From JBCAWW01 sp039024315 (lineage in GTDB: Bacteria > Bacteroidota > Bacteroidia > J057): a stretch of DNA of 6,551 nt. The notes below the pieces were generated by a model, which saw only the letters and a list, made by a program, of their open reading frames with translations, did not search any database and was not told the origin of the DNA. Shown here piece after piece: positions 5,935 to 6,551 of the stretch; the stretch's first letter is position 1, and each line of letters opens with the position of its first letter. The position numbers were made by a program, and so were the translations under genes. The stretch is taken from the NCBI GenBank assembly GCA_039024315.1, contig JBCCQN010000317.1:1-6551 (forward strand), read 5' to 3'.

Positions 5935-6551
5935 ATGGATTTAAAAGATTTTCAAACGCTGGCTCGTAACTACAAAGTCATTTGGTTTGACTCCTACGGA
6001 GTGCTCAAAAATCATGCAGGCATTATCCCCGGCATACGAGAGACTTTACAAATGCTTAAAATTGAAGGCATCGAATTTTATGTCCTCACCAATGATGCTT
6101 CCCGAAGCCCGATCAAACTCGCCCAAAAATACCAAAAGGCAGGGGTTGCCGAAATCGAAGCTGAGATGATGATTTCTTCAGGTATGTTGGCTCGAGATTA
6201 TCTAGAAGCGAAGGTCAAAGGAGGCATAGTGGCGTACTTAGGCACCCCTGAATCCGCTCACTACATCCGCACTGCAGGTATGGAGACCCTTGCCGTAGGC
6301 GATATGAATCTGGCAGAAGCAGACAAAATCAACGCACTCGTTTTATTGGATGACGAGGGTTTCGATTGGGAACGAGACTTAAATAAAGCAGTCAATTTGC
6401 TCAGAATTAGGAATATCCCCGTAGTGGTAGCCAATTCAGATCGGACTTATCCGGTCTCTGGGGGACAAGTAGCCATCGCCATTGGTGGACTCGCCAATAT
6501 GATGGAGCAGATGGTTTCGAAAAAGTTTTTGCGCTTTGGCAAGCCCGATAC
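5935..6551 (+). CDS. HAD-superfamily class IIA hydrolase (NagD/TIGR01459-like), N-terminal part
   Basis: The frame starts at the ATG at 5935-5937 and runs off the right edge after 205 complete codons; the full protein would be roughly 280-300 residues. HAD motif I is WFDSYGVL with Asp19 as the expected nucleophile. Motif II is VLTNDAS with Thr52. The GKP motif with its catalytic lysine (Lys203) lies at the very edge. The substrate-capping domain between motifs II and III gives the class IIA layout seen in NagD and pyridoxal-phosphate phosphatases. The second motif I Asp, normally the acid/base, is Tyr21; aromatic residues at this place occur in the TIGR01459 subgroup. The metal-binding motif IV is outside the window. 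Three bases separate this gene from the APH-fold kinase gene upstream, suggesting translational coupling. The substrate is unknown. Confidence 0.85.
   Translation, partial: MDLKDFQTLARNYKVIWFDSYGVLKNHAGIIPGIRETLQMLKIEGIEFYVLTNDASRSPIKLAQKYQKAGVAEIEAEMMISSGMLARDYLEAKVKGGIVAYLGTPESAHYIRTAGMETLAVGDMNLAEADKINALVLLDDEGFDWERDLNKAVNLLRIRNIPVVVANSDRTYPVSGGQVAIAIGGLANMMEQMVSKKFLRFGKPD

Noticed and set aside
1..6551. Search for tRNA genes, CRISPR arrays, insertion sequence ends and phage attachment sites
   Set aside because: Nearly all the window is coding, the gaps are short, and no cloverleaf, regular repeat-spacer pattern, transposase or flanking duplication was seen by eye.

Overview
The window carries parts or all of five protein-coding genes in two divergent blocks. 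It looks like the chromosome of a Bacteroidota species. Three things point there. The C-terminal coiled-coil plus LuxR-type helix-turn-helix module at 1218-3236 is of the kind found in Bacteroidota sensor-regulators. A TAnnTTTG-type -7 box lies upstream of the glycosidase gene. Most starts lack a clear Shine-Dalgarno sequence. A free-living, polysaccharide-using member, for example a Saprospiria/Lewinella-like organism, would fit, but genus is a guess. No RNA gene, transposon, CRISPR array or convincing intrinsic terminator was seen, and no gene-free stretch exceeds about 150 bases.

Left block, minus strand, read right to left. First is a 470-residue PhoX-family (DUF839) protein with a twin-arginine signal and a lipobox (3341-4753). 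After a 104-bp gap comes a 672-residue protein that joins a xylulokinase-like FGGY sugar kinase to a coiled coil and a LuxR-type DNA-binding domain (1218-3236). After a further 149-bp gap, which holds spaced TACGCCA repeats and a candidate promoter, comes a secreted GH3 beta-glucosidase/beta-xylosidase-type enzyme (1-1068) that runs off the left edge.

Right block, plus strand. An aminoglycoside-phosphotransferase-fold kinase of unknown substrate (4888-5931, or from a GTG at 4825) is followed three bases later by a class IIA HAD hydrolase (5935 to the right edge). The two are probably co-transcribed and translationally coupled.

The most notable item is the FGGY kinase-HTH fusion. It has the logic of a ROK-family repressor (sugar-kinase fold plus DNA-binding domain) but is built from unrelated parts. 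It could sense a sugar released by the neighbouring GH3 enzyme and control that gene through the repeats between them. Two phosphate-loop motifs in the kinase part differ from the family consensus, so it may have become a sensor rather than an enzyme. The regulatory model is inference; the fusion and the repeats are read directly from the sequence.
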